A DNA stretch of 64,000 bases from Marixanthomonas sp002364245 (GTDB lineage Bacteria > Bacteroidota > Bacteroidia > Flavobacteriales > Flavobacteriaceae): contig CAXAZF010000006.1 of the NCBI GenBank assembly GCA_963973455.1, forward strand, positions 1 to 64,000, in the 5' to 3' direction. The number at the start of each line of letters is the position of its first letter. Position 1 is the stretch's first letter. A program made the position numbers and the translations under genes. Of this stretch, positions 46,712 through 55,460 are shown piece after piece. Below the pieces are notes generated by a model, which saw only the letters and a list, made by a program, of their open reading frames with translations, had not been told where the DNA came from and did not search any database.

Positions 46712-48232
46712 ATGAAAAGAAGTATTTTCTTGCTCATAACGGTCATTTCTATGGCGACAATCAATGCCCAGAACATTGTTGATGGCTTACGCTACAGTCA
46801 AGAAAACACAACTGGTACCGCTAGATTCAATGCAATGAGCGGTGCCTTTGGTGCCTTAGGCGGTGATTTATCGGCTATTGCCATTAATCCGGCAGGTGGT
46901 GCGGTTTTTCTTCGAAATGAAGCAAACATTTCAGCAGGCGTTCGAGACACCGATAATGAAACCTTGTATTTTGGCACATTTGCAAAAAGCTTAAAGAGCG
47001 ATGTAAACCTTAATCAAGTAGGCGGAGTATTTGTTTTTGACAATGCAGATGAAACTTCAAACTGGAAAAAATTTACTTTAGGAATAAATTATAACAATAC
47101 CCAAAATTTTGATAATGAACTATTTATTGCAGGAAATGGAAACAATTCCATTGCTGACTTTTTTTTAAATCAAGCGCAAGGCATTCCTTTAAACCTGTTG
47201 CAATTACAAGGCTCTGAATCTATTTCAGATTTATATAGTTATCTGGGCGAAACGCAAGGTACTGCCGCACAAAATGCTTTCTTAGGTTATCAAGGCTTTA
47301 TATTTGATCCAGCAGACCCCAATAACTCTAATAACACAGAATATATATCGAATGTAGCTCCAGGAAGTTTCAATCAAGAATATGTGTTGTTGAGTGACGG
47401 GTATAGCGGAAAATACACTGTAAATCTCGCCACACAATACACAGACGATTTTTTCTTCGGAATAAATTTAAACTCGCACGTTATAGATTACCGTCAGAGC
47501 ACGTATTTATCTGAAATTAACAACAATCAAGGCAGCACGGTTAACCAAATTGGCTTTGAAAACAATCTTTCTGTCTTGGGTTCTGGTTTTTCAGCTCAAG
47601 TAGGTGCTATCGCTAAAATAGCCGATAATTTTAGAGTAGGCTTAACGTACGACACTCCAACGTGGTTTAACATTTCTGAAGAAACAACACAGTATTTAGA
47701 AACCCAAAGAACCGTGGACGGGCAAACCAGTACGGCTGTGATTGACCCCAATGCTTTAAATATTTATGAAGATTTCAATTTAAAAACTCCAGGGAAGTTA
47801 GCAGCAAGTGCGGCTTACGTTTTCGGAAAAAGCGGGTTGATCAGTTTTGATTATTCATACAAAGATTATTCTGAAATTAAATTTAAGCCAACCTCAGATC
47901 CAGCTTTTGCGACAGAAAATTCATTTATAAGCAATACACTTCAAAGTTCTTCTACCTTTAGGATTGGCGGCGAATACCGTTTAGACGAAGTAAGCCTTCG
48001 GGCCGGGTACCGCTTTGAAGAAAGCCCGTACGAAAACAAACAGCTTATGGACGACTTGAACGGTTATTCCTTAGGCGTTGGTTATTCTTTTGGAAATTAT
48101 TATATAGATGCTTCATTTATTAGCACAGAACAAGAAAGACAACAGCAGCTTTATAATATAGGATTGACAGATAGCGCCTTGGTTAATACAATAAACAATA
48201 GTTTTGTATTCACTTTTGGACTCAAATTATAA
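46712..48232 (+). CDS. FadL/OmpP1-type outer-membrane protein
   Basis: The 506-residue protein has a signal peptide (MKRSIFLLITVISMATINAQ) and the family N-terminus with TARFNAMSGAFGALGGDLSAIAINPAGG, the plug region of FadL-type transporters. Alternating beta-strands follow, ending in an aromatic-rich strand (NNSFVFTFGLKL). It moves hydrophobic compounds across the outer membrane. It lies 29 bp after the Gly/Tyr-rich lipoprotein and overlaps the convergent protease by 6 bp. Confidence 0.9.
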   Translation: MKRSIFLLITVISMATINAQNIVDGLRYSQENTTGTARFNAMSGAFGALGGDLSAIAINPAGGAVFLRNEANISAGVRDTDNETLYFGTFAKSLKSDVNLNQVGGVFVFDNADETSNWKKFTLGINYNNTQNFDNELFIAGNGNNSIADFFLNQAQGIPLNLLQLQGSESISDLYSYLGETQGTAAQNAFLGYQGFIFDPADPNNSNNTEYISNVAPGSFNQEYVLLSDGYSGKYTVNLATQYTDDFFFGINLNSHVIDYRQSTYLSEINNNQGSTVNQIGFENNLSVLGSGFSAQVGAIAKIADNFRVGLTYDTPTWFNISEETTQYLETQRTVDGQTSTAVIDPNALNIYEDFNLKTPGKLAASAAYVFGKSGLISFDYSYKDYSEIKFKPTSDPAFATENSFISNTLQSSSTFRIGGEYRLDEVSLRAGYRFEESPYENKQLMDDLNGYSLGVGYSFGNYYIDASFISTEQERQQQLYNIGLTDSALVNTINNSFVFTFGLKL

Positions 48233-49597
48233 TACTTTTTCTAGCTTAAAACGTACGTCAAATATTCGTTGATTCCTTTTTATTTTCAAATCAATTTTTT
48301 TACCTTCTTCGGAAGAAAATAAAGCCGATAAATTATACAATTTATATTCATGAGCGGGTTTTCCGTTTATTTCCAATATTTCATCACCAATTAGTATCCC
48401 CGATTTATCTGCAATAGAGTTTTTTCGTATTTCTGCTACTACGTATCTAGGAACTAATAATATTTCAGTTCTTAAAAACGAATTGAACGTTGAGGAATTT
48501 ACTCGATTTGCAAAGCCACTTACGCTATTTTTCGCTCGTTGGTTTATACTTGTTTGCACACTATTTTCTTTATAAACCTCAACACCATCGTGCTCCAAGG
48601 TCAAACCACTCATATTATAATGAAAAGGGTCATTAAAATTACCATTACGCCGTAACATTACTTTCTTATTGGGGTAATCCATCGTTACAGTAAAACGTTT
48701 TAAGAAATCACCTCCCAGGCTTCCATCTCTTTCAATGTACAAACCCAAACTGTCTATAGCTTCTTTATTGGGAAAAGCTACGTTTACATCTTCAAGCTCA
48801 AAATCGCCTGCAATCACTTTTTTTAACCTTGATCTTCTCCCGTAAATATGACCGCTTAATCCCAGGCCAAGAAAATCCTCAAAATAATTTTTGGGAGCTT
48901 CGGTTAAAAATCCTTTAGGATCAAACAACCATACAGCATCGCTGGATCCACTATCCAGCAACAAAGTAACGGTCTCCTCTTTTGTTGCATTGTTTAGCCC
49001 TACAACAAAATCAATGTAAGGCTTATCTTTATAAAAGTGTAAGTCAAAAACATCACACTTACGACATTCACGGTATGAATAATTTTCTGGTTTGTAAAAC
49101 TTAATTTTTTTAGACCTATAATTTGTTTTTACAATAAAATTTTTAAAGAAATCCAGACCAACGATACCATTTATAGGAATACCCATTCTTGAAGACAAGT
49201 TTAATGAACTTTCAAAGATGACATAAATAGTATGATCTTCACTTACTGCTTCTCCAATTTTAAGGAAATTATTCTCGCTTTTTAAGCCTTTTAGCACTCC
49301 ACCATTTCCTAACCCCCGTAAATTAATAGGCTCTGTGTTTCTCAACATAACAGAATCCTGTTTTTCCAAACTGAAGATAATAGTAGATTTAACCCCTGTA
49401 TCCAATAAAAATGAAAGGGTGGTACCATTGACCTCCACAGGAATAACCACTAAATTATTAACAAGTTTAAAAGAAATCTTATCCCTTTTGTCCCCATCGG
49501 GAAGACGGAACGATCCTTGGGAAAAAACAAGTGGATTGGCACATATCAATAGGCCAAACAAAATGATATATTTTGGTATATATTTTAATACTTTCAA
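48227..49597 (-). CDS. secreted aspartyl protease-like protein with two DTG/DSG motifs and a PDZ domain
   Basis: The 456-residue protein has a signal peptide ending near residue 27 (ANPLVFSQ). Two retropepsin-like halves follow, with FLLDTGVKS at 64-71 (DTG 66-68) and LLLDSGSSD at 213-220 (DSG 215-217). Each has a later GIVGLDFFK- or GSLGGDFLK-like strand, as in aspartyl-protease folds. A PDZ domain is at about 380-445 (VAEIRKNSIADKSGILIGDEILEINGKP). The two acidic sites could pair within one chain as in pepsins; activity is unproven. It faces the porin gene and overlaps it by 6 bp. Confidence 0.85.
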   Translation of the reverse strand: MKVLKYIPKYIILFGLLICANPLVFSQGSFRLPDGDKRDKISFKLVNNLVVIPVEVNGTTLSFLLDTGVKSTIIFSLEKQDSVMLRNTEPINLRGLGNGGVLKGLKSENNFLKIGEAVSEDHTIYVIFESSLNLSSRMGIPINGIVGLDFFKNFIVKTNYRSKKIKFYKPENYSYRECRKCDVFDLHFYKDKPYIDFVVGLNNATKEETVTLLLDSGSSDAVWLFDPKGFLTEAPKNYFEDFLGLGLSGHIYGRRSRLKKVIAGDFELEDVNVAFPNKEAIDSLGLYIERDGSLGGDFLKRFTVTMDYPNKKVMLRRNGNFNDPFHYNMSGLTLEHDGVEVYKENSVQTSINQRAKNSVSGFANRVNSSTFNSFLRTEILLVPRYVVAEIRKNSIADKSGILIGDEILEINGKPAHEYKLYNLSALFSSEEGKKIDLKIKRNQRIFDVRFKLEKVL

Positions 49598-49691
49598 GTG
49601 TTATCAAGATAAAAAAAATAACCGAAAGAATACAACACAGGGTATGTAATTATAAATTAATTTCAGACCTTTGTTGACTAAAACATACGCT

Positions 49692-50885
49692 ATGCCTAAA
49701 GTATCCGTTAAAGGGCAAAACATGCCTGAATCGCCAATAAGAAAGTTGGTGCCATTTGCCGAAAAGGCTTACAAAGCCAATAAAAAAGTATATCACTTAA
49801 ACATTGGCCAACCTGATATTAAAACACCTCAAATAGCAATGGACGCCGTCTCTTTACACCACCTTGACATATTGGCCTACACCCGTTCTGAGGGTTCTGA
49901 AGGCTATCGTAAGAAAATATCAGCATATTACCACAAACAAAATATACCTGTAGAATACGACGAGATAATCGTTACCACAGGAGGTAGCGAAGCGTTGTTG
50001 TTTGCAATGGGAAGCATCGCAGACACTGGTGATGAAATAATCATCCCAGAACCATTCTATGCCAATTACAATGGGTTTGCAACAGCCTCAGGAATAAATA
50101 TTGTGCCGGTTATTTCAAAAATTGAAAACAACTTTGCACTTCCCCCTATTTCAGAATTTGAAAAATTGATTACTCCAAAGACAAAGGCGATATTAATTTG
50201 CAACCCTGGAAACCCAACTGGTTATTTATATTCAAAAGAAGAAATTAAAAAACTTGCTGAGATAGCTAAAAAACACGATCTATTTTTAGTTGCCGATGAA
50301 GTGTATCGCGAGTTTGTATATGGCGATGAAAAGCACTATTCAATTTTACAAGAAGAGAGCATGGCCGAAAACGGAATCATTATAGACTCCGTTTCAAAAC
50401 GATACAGCATGTGTGGGGCACGCATTGGTTGCTTAGTCACAAAAAACAAACAAGTGCTCAGCACCGCATTAAAATTTGCACAAGCACGCTTAAGCCCACC
50501 AACATTTGCACAAATTGCCAGTGAAGCTGCTTTAAAAACACCACAAAGCTATTTTGATGACGTAACGAAGGAATATAAAGAACGTCGTGATTTGCTTATT
50601 GAAAAATTAAAAGAGATTCCTGGTGTGAAAGTAGGTGAACCCAAAGGAGCCTTTTACTGCATAGCCGAACTCCCAATTAAAGATAGCGATGTATTTGCAC
50701 AGTGGCTGTTAGAAGATTTTGACTTAAATGGCGAAACAGTTATGGTTGCCCCAGCTGCAGGGTTTTACTCTACACCTGGTGTAGGTAAGAACCAAGTGCG
50801 TATCGCTTACGTCCTTAAAAAAGAGAGCCTTTTAAAAGCTGTTGATATTTTGAAAACCGCTTTAGAACAATACCCAGACAATTAA
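49692..50885 (+). CDS. PLP-dependent aminotransferase, class I/II
   Basis: The 397-residue fold-type I aminotransferase has NIGQPDI, NPGNPTGYLYSKEEI, ADEVYREFVYG and the PLP lysine in SVSKRYSMCGARIG. The substrate is probably an aromatic or acidic amino acid but cannot be fixed. The frame is open from a TTG at 49671, but that codon lies in an imperfect -7 box (GACCTTTG, 49666-49673), so the ATG at 49692 (MPKVSVKGQNMPESPIRKL) is the likely start. murB overlaps its stop (TAATG). Confidence 0.93.
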   Translation: MPKVSVKGQNMPESPIRKLVPFAEKAYKANKKVYHLNIGQPDIKTPQIAMDAVSLHHLDILAYTRSEGSEGYRKKISAYYHKQNIPVEYDEIIVTTGGSEALLFAMGSIADTGDEIIIPEPFYANYNGFATASGINIVPVISKIENNFALPPISEFEKLITPKTKAILICNPGNPTGYLYSKEEIKKLAEIAKKHDLFLVADEVYREFVYGDEKHYSILQEESMAENGIIIDSVSKRYSMCGARIGCLVTKNKQVLSTALKFAQARLSPPTFAQIASEAALKTPQSYFDDVTKEYKERRDLLIEKLKEIPGVKVGEPKGAFYCIAELPIKDSDVFAQWLLEDFDLNGETVMVAPAAGFYSTPGVGKNQVRIAYVLKKESLLKAVDILKTALEQYPDN

Positions 50886-51898
50886 TGCAAATTGAAGAGA
50901 ACAAATCGCTTAAAGAATACAACACCTTTGGGATAGACTGTTCCGCTAAATATTTTGTTGCGGTTACTTCGGTTAGTGAGTTGCAACAAATTCTTTCTGA
51001 AAAGAAATTTGAAAACCGGTTTATTATCGGCGGAGGCAGCAATATGTTGCTTACTAAAGATATTGATGCACTGGTTATCCACCTTAACCTGAAAGGAAAA
51101 AAAATTATTTCTGAAACAGATAGCGTCGTTACTTTACAAGCTATGGCTGGCGAAAATTGGCATGAGTTTGTACAATATTGTATTAACAATGATTTTGGTG
51201 GATTGGAGAACTTATCTCTAATACCAGGAAATGTGGGCACGGCACCCATACAAAATATCGGTGCCTATGGGGTTGAATTAAAAGATACATTTATAAGTTG
51301 TGAAGCTCTTGAAATAGCAACCGGGAAGAAAAGAACGTTCACAAAGGAAGAATGTAATTTTGGATACCGGAATTCAATTTTTAAAAATGAAGAAAAAGGT
51401 AATTACATTATCACTTCTGTAACCTTTCAACTAACCAAAAAAGCACATAAATTAAATACTGACTACGGAGCAATAAAAGAGAAGCTCGCTGAAAAAAACA
51501 TACAAAAACCGACAATTGCAGCTATTTCTGAAGCAGTGATCGAAATTAGACAATCTAAACTTCCTGACCCCAAAAAATTAGGCAATAGTGGGAGCTTTTT
51601 TAAAAACCCGGTTATTAGTTCAGAAAAATTTAAAAAATTGAAAATTGAAAATCCAGATGCTCCCTATTATGAAATCTCTGCTGCTGAATATAAAATTCCG
51701 GCTGGATGGCTAATAGAGCAAGCAGGGTTTAAAGGAAAGCGATTTGGCGATGCGGGAGTTCATAAAAACCAAGCACTCGTTTTAGTTAATTATGGAAATG
51801 CTTCTGGTGATGAAATTTGGGAATTGGCATTAAAAATACAGCAAGCTGTAAAAGACAAATTTGATATTTATATTGAACCGGAAGTAAACATTTTTTAG
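50885..51898 (+). CDS. murB: UDP-N-acetylenolpyruvoylglucosamine reductase
   Basis: MurB makes UDP-N-acetylmuramate with NADPH and FAD. The 337-residue protein has NTFGIDCSAKYF, the FAD-binding FIIGGGSNMLL, NVGTAPIQNIGAYGVE, and the catalytic serine in GNSGSFFKNP. It is of the type I (E. coli-like) group by length. It overlaps the aminotransferase by one base and converges on the fasciclin gene, overlapping by 4 bp. Confidence 0.96.
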   Translation: MQIEENKSLKEYNTFGIDCSAKYFVAVTSVSELQQILSEKKFENRFIIGGGSNMLLTKDIDALVIHLNLKGKKIISETDSVVTLQAMAGENWHEFVQYCINNDFGGLENLSLIPGNVGTAPIQNIGAYGVELKDTFISCEALEIATGKKRTFTKEECNFGYRNSIFKNEEKGNYIITSVTFQLTKKAHKLNTDYGAIKEKLAEKNIQKPTIAAISEAVIEIRQSKLPDPKKLGNSGSFFKNPVISSEKFKKLKIENPDAPYYEISAAEYKIPAGWLIEQAGFKGKRFGDAGVHKNQALVLVNYGNASGDEIWELALKIQQAVKDKFDIYIEPEVNIF

Positions 51899-52506
51899 TC
51901 TAGGGAAAGTACTTTATCTATAACGTGAACCACACCGTTAGACCCTTCGATGTCGCTTTTACCCAATATAGCTTTGGCCCCATTACCATCGGTAATAACA
52001 ATATCACTTCCTTGTTTTGTAATAGTAAGTGATGCCCCACCAAGGGTTTTTAAGGTATTTGCACTCCCCTTGGTTTTTTGAAGTAGCTCAGAAGAGTTTA
52101 CCTCGCCTTCCACTATATGATTTTTTATCACGTTACTTAACTTCTCCTTACTTTTAGGGTTTAAAATTTCTTTCCTTTTTTCAATATCCAAACTATCAAA
52201 GGCAATGGTGGTAGGAGCAAATATGGTATAAGGCCCTTTATTTTTAGACAACATATCGGTAAGGCCAGTGCTCACCAAGGCACTTGCAAACGTTTTTGTT
52301 TCACCGGTTATCATTAGCTTGGACATAACACTGTTCAACTGTTCTTTTTCTTCGACAGTAAGTTCTTTTTTCACTTTCTTCACTTTTTCTGGCGCTGTTT
52401 TAACGACCGTTTCATCTGCCTCTACAGGCTCTTTTTTATCGTTTTTACAAGCTGTAAACGCTAAAGTTATTACAAAAAGAACTGCAAAGGGTTTTAATAA
52501 TTTCAT
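51895..52506 (-). CDS. fasciclin-domain lipoprotein
   Basis: The 203-residue protein has a lipoprotein signal (LAFTAC, Cys 20), a Lys/Glu-rich linker, and one fasciclin (FAS1) domain with KTFASALVSTGLTDMLSKNKGPYTIFAPTTIAFDSL and the late NGVVHVIDKVL motif. FAS1 domains are adhesion modules. It is monocistronic and converges on murB. Confidence 0.93.
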   Translation of the reverse strand: MKLLKPFAVLFVITLAFTACKNDKKEPVEADETVVKTAPEKVKKVKKELTVEEKEQLNSVMSKLMITGETKTFASALVSTGLTDMLSKNKGPYTIFAPTTIAFDSLDIEKRKEILNPKSKEKLSNVIKNHIVEGEVNSSELLQKTKGSANTLKTLGGASLTITKQGSDIVITDGNGAKAILGKSDIEGSNGVVHVIDKVLSLD

Positions 52507-52573
52507 ATACCGGTTTTAAGTGAATTTTACGCTAAAATTAACTAAAATCACATTACATCACCAAGAAAGATTG

Positions 52574-52581
52574 TATTTTTG
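52574..52581 (+). promoter_or_regulatory. -7 promoter box of the small Cys membrane gene (TATTTTTG)
   Basis: Perfect TAnnTTTG, 17 bp before the ATG at 52599. Confidence 0.5.
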
Positions 52582-52598
52582 CACCATAAAAGTTAGTT

Positions 52599-52814
52599 AT
52601 GGGAATTTTACTTATTACAGTTTTACTATTATTATTGGCTTTTGCAGGGATTGCGATTAAAATTTGGGGCAAAAAAGACGGTGAATTTGCCGGTACTTGT
52701 GCAAGTCAAAATCCATTTTTAAACAAAAGTGGTGAGGCCTGCGGAATTTGCGGAAAAACACCAGACCAATTTGAAAATTGTAGCGAACCCGCTCACGAAC
52801 AACCTTCAAAATAA
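52599..52814 (+). CDS. small membrane protein with four cysteines
   Basis: A 71-residue protein with one N-terminal membrane helix (2-22) and a small soluble part with four cysteines (C34, C48, C51 and C61, as TCASQNPF, ACGICGK and NCSE). The spacing could bind zinc or an iron-sulfur cluster. I recall related short proteins in flavobacterial genomes but no function. The GT2 gene starts 42 bp later on the same strand. Confidence 0.8.
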   Translation: MGILLITVLLLLLAFAGIAIKIWGKKDGEFAGTCASQNPFLNKSGEACGICGKTPDQFENCSEPAHEQPSK

Positions 52815-52856
52815 ATTTTGCCAAAAGCTTTTCAGAAATCATCAAACCAATAGCTT

Positions 52857-53951
52857 ATGGTGCTACTTTACGTACTCACTGCAGTGGTGCTTATTAACTG
52901 TGGTTATTATATTCTTTTTTCAAAATTTTCATTCCTTACTTCTTCTGAAATAAAAACTAAAGATAACTATCCAGTATCTCTCATTGTTTGTGCTAAAAAT
53001 GAAGCAGAAAACCTTAAGAAACACATACCTCTTTGGTTAGAACAAAATCATCCAGATTTTGAATTGATTTTAATTGATGACGCTTCTATAGATGAAACAT
53101 TAGAAGTGATGGAGTCGTTTCAGGTTGACAACCCAAAAATCCAAATTGTAAAAGTAAAAAACAATGAAGCCTTTTGGGGAAATAAGAAATATGCCCTTAC
53201 CCTAGGTCTTAAACGCGCCAAAAACCAGCGTTTGCTTTTTACTGATGCCGATTGTAAACCAGCATCAAAAAATTGGCTAACGACAATGACCAATCAATTT
53301 TCAGAAGAAAAGCAATTGGTTTTGGGTTATGGTGCCTATCAAAAAACTGGTGGCTTACTCAATTGGTTAATAAGGTTTGAAACTTTAATAACTGCCCTTC
53401 AATATTTTTCATACGCTAAAGCAAACATCCCGTATATGGGTGTGGGTCGAAATCTTGCGTATACAGCAAATCTTTACTATGAAAACAAAGGGTTTATGTC
53501 ACACATAAAATTGCCCTCTGGCGATGATGATCTTTTTGTAAATGAGGCGGCTACGCCCAAAAATACTGCTATATGTGTTTCAGAAGAAGCCTTTACATAT
53601 TCTATTCCTAAAAAAACATGGAAAGCGTGGTGGCTTCAGAAAAAAAGACACATTACTACTGCAAAGCGCTACAAACCTTTACATAAATTTTTATTGGGGC
53701 TTTTTTATACCTCAAACCTTTTCTTTTGGGGTTTAAGCATCTTTGCGCTTATTTTTTCAAGTTGGAAAATTGCCCTTGCCATAATTTTGTTCCGATTTTT
53801 ATTCCAGTATATAATAGTTGGAAAAGCCGCAAAAAAACTAAAAGAAGGCGACCTTACCCCTTTTATTCCTTTTTTTGAACTGTTTTTAGTATGCTATCAA
53901 ATGAGTATCTTTATTTCGAATAGCAGGACAAAACAAAGTAGGTGGAAGTAG
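52857..53951 (+). CDS. GT2 family glycosyltransferase, membrane-bound
   Basis: The 364-residue protein has an N-terminal membrane helix, a GT-A domain with SLIVCAKNEAENL (41-53), IDDASIDET (73-81) and the metal-binding DAD (130-132, FTDADC), a Q-x3-R-H segment (LQKKRHITTAKR), and two or three C-terminal membrane segments. It is likely an envelope or exopolysaccharide transferase. The ECF sigma gene overlaps its 3' end by 10 bp. Confidence 0.9.
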   Translation: MVLLYVLTAVVLINCGYYILFSKFSFLTSSEIKTKDNYPVSLIVCAKNEAENLKKHIPLWLEQNHPDFELILIDDASIDETLEVMESFQVDNPKIQIVKVKNNEAFWGNKKYALTLGLKRAKNQRLLFTDADCKPASKNWLTTMTNQFSEEKQLVLGYGAYQKTGGLLNWLIRFETLITALQYFSYAKANIPYMGVGRNLAYTANLYYENKGFMSHIKLPSGDDDLFVNEAATPKNTAICVSEEAFTYSIPKKTWKAWWLQKKRHITTAKRYKPLHKFLLGLFYTSNLFFWGLSIFALIFSSWKIALAIILFRFLFQYIIVGKAAKKLKEGDLTPFIPFFELFLVCYQMSIFISNSRTKQSRWK

Positions 53952-54508
53952 CCAAAGAAGAAATTATTGCTCAAATACAAAAAGCTAAAAGTGGCAAACA
54001 AAGTGCTTTTAAGTTTTTGCTGGATACTTATTGGAACACGGTTTACGGTTTTCAAATAAAGCGGGTTAATGATGAATATGAAGCCGAAGACATCTCGATA
54101 GAGACCTTTGCTAAAGCATTTGACAAAATTGATACCTTCGACCCTAGTTATGAATTCGGAACTTGGTTGATTACTATTTCAAAAAACATTCAGATAGATA
54201 AGAGCAGAAAGAAAAACGCTTCACTTTATCAAAATACCACATACACTTCTGAAGAACACGTACACAAAATAGCCGACCATGCACCTACTGCTGAAGATAA
54301 GCTGATAACAGAACAAAACTTAGCAGAACTACTTCAATATATAAAAAAATTAAAGCCTCATTATCAAGAAGTAATAAACTTACGGTTCTTTCAAGAAATG
54401 AGCTACAATGAAATTGCCCAAAGCATACAAGAGCCACTTAATAATGTAAAAGTTCGTCTACTAAGAGCTCGTAAACTACTAGCTGAAATTATCACCGAAA
54501 ATTCGTAA
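53942..54508 (+). CDS. ECF-type RNA polymerase sigma factor
   Basis: The 188-residue protein has sigma region 2 (SAFKFLLDTYWNTVYGFQIKRVNDEYEAEDISIETFAKAFDKI) and region 4 (LKPHYQEVINLRFFQEMSYNEIAQSIQEPLNNVKVRLLRARKLL). The start is GTG at 53942 within the GT2 gene; an alternative later start would cut region 2. No anti-sigma factor gene lies next to it, and lipA follows on its own promoter, so control may be through transcription or a distant partner. Confidence 0.92.
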   Translation: MEVAKEEIIAQIQKAKSGKQSAFKFLLDTYWNTVYGFQIKRVNDEYEAEDISIETFAKAFDKIDTFDPSYEFGTWLITISKNIQIDKSRKKNASLYQNTTYTSEEHVHKIADHAPTAEDKLITEQNLAELLQYIKKLKPHYQEVINLRFFQEMSYNEIAQSIQEPLNNVKVRLLRARKLLAEIITENS

Positions 54509-54562
54509 AAAACACATCTGTATTTTAACCTTATTATCCTTAAAAACAGGTTTAATTATTTA

Positions 54563-54570
54563 TATCTTTG
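54563..54570 (+). promoter_or_regulatory. -7 promoter box of lipA (TATCTTTG)
   Basis: Perfect TAnnTTTG ending 7 bp before the lipA ATG at 54578. Transcription would start at or next to the start codon, so the lipA mRNA would be leaderless or nearly so. Confidence 0.55.
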
Positions 54571-54577
54571 TTCAGCT

Positions 54578-55450
54578 ATGAGTACACAAACATTGGAACG
54601 CACCAAACCAGCCCCAAAGCCTAAATGGCTAAGAGTAAAATTACCAACGGGTAAAAAATATACTGAGCTACGAGGGTTGGTTGATAAATACGACTTACAC
54701 ACCATTTGCACTTCGGGTAGTTGTCCAAATATGGGTGAATGTTGGACTGAAGGAACCGCAACGTTCATGATTTTAGGGAACACTTGTACGCGTTCTTGTG
54801 GTTTTTGTGGTGTAAAAACTGGAAGACCAGATACCATCGATTGGGACGAACCTGAAAAAGTAGGCCGATCTATTAAGTTGATGGATATTAAGCACGCTGT
54901 AATTACTTCAGTAGACCGGGACGATTTAAAAGATATGGGTTCTATAATTTGGGCCGAAACGGTAAAGGCAATTCGCCGTATGAATCCGAATACCACCTTA
55001 GAAACACTTATTCCAGATTTTCAAGGGGTAACCCGAAACATAGACCGTATCATTGCCGTAAAGCCAGAAGTGGTTTCACATAATATGGAAACTGTAAAGC
55101 GATTGACACGCGAAGTTCGCATCCAAGCAAAATATGAACGTAGTCTGGAAGTGCTAAATTATTTAAAGCAACAAGGCATCACCCGTACCAAAAGCGGTAT
55201 TATGCTAGGTCTTGGCGAACAAGAAGATGAGGTAATTGAAACTTTACGAGATTTACGATCGGTAGGGCTGGATATTGTTACCATTGGTCAATACCTACAA
55301 CCATCTAAAAAGCATTTACCGGTAAAAGAGTTTATCACACCGGAGCAATTTAAGAAATATGAAGAAATAGGCTTAGAAATGGGTTTCCGTCACGTGGAAA
55401 GTGGAGCATTGGTTCGATCTTCTTACAAAGCCCAAAAGCACTTAACATAA
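54578..55450 (+). CDS. lipA: lipoyl synthase
   Basis: LipA inserts two sulfurs into protein-bound octanoate, making lipoyl groups for the 2-oxo-acid dehydrogenases. The 290-residue radical-SAM enzyme has the auxiliary cluster C44, C49 and C55 (CTSGSCPNMGEC), the SAM cluster C70-x3-C74-x2-C77 (CTRSCGFC), and the C-terminal RSSYKA. gap follows 10 bp later, linking two central-carbon functions on one transcript. Confidence 0.97.
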   Translation: MSTQTLERTKPAPKPKWLRVKLPTGKKYTELRGLVDKYDLHTICTSGSCPNMGECWTEGTATFMILGNTCTRSCGFCGVKTGRPDTIDWDEPEKVGRSIKLMDIKHAVITSVDRDDLKDMGSIIWAETVKAIRRMNPNTTLETLIPDFQGVTRNIDRIIAVKPEVVSHNMETVKRLTREVRIQAKYERSLEVLNYLKQQGITRTKSGIMLGLGEQEDEVIETLRDLRSVGLDIVTIGQYLQPSKKHLPVKEFITPEQFKKYEEIGLEMGFRHVESGALVRSSYKAQKHLT

Positions 55451-55460
55451 ACACATAAAC

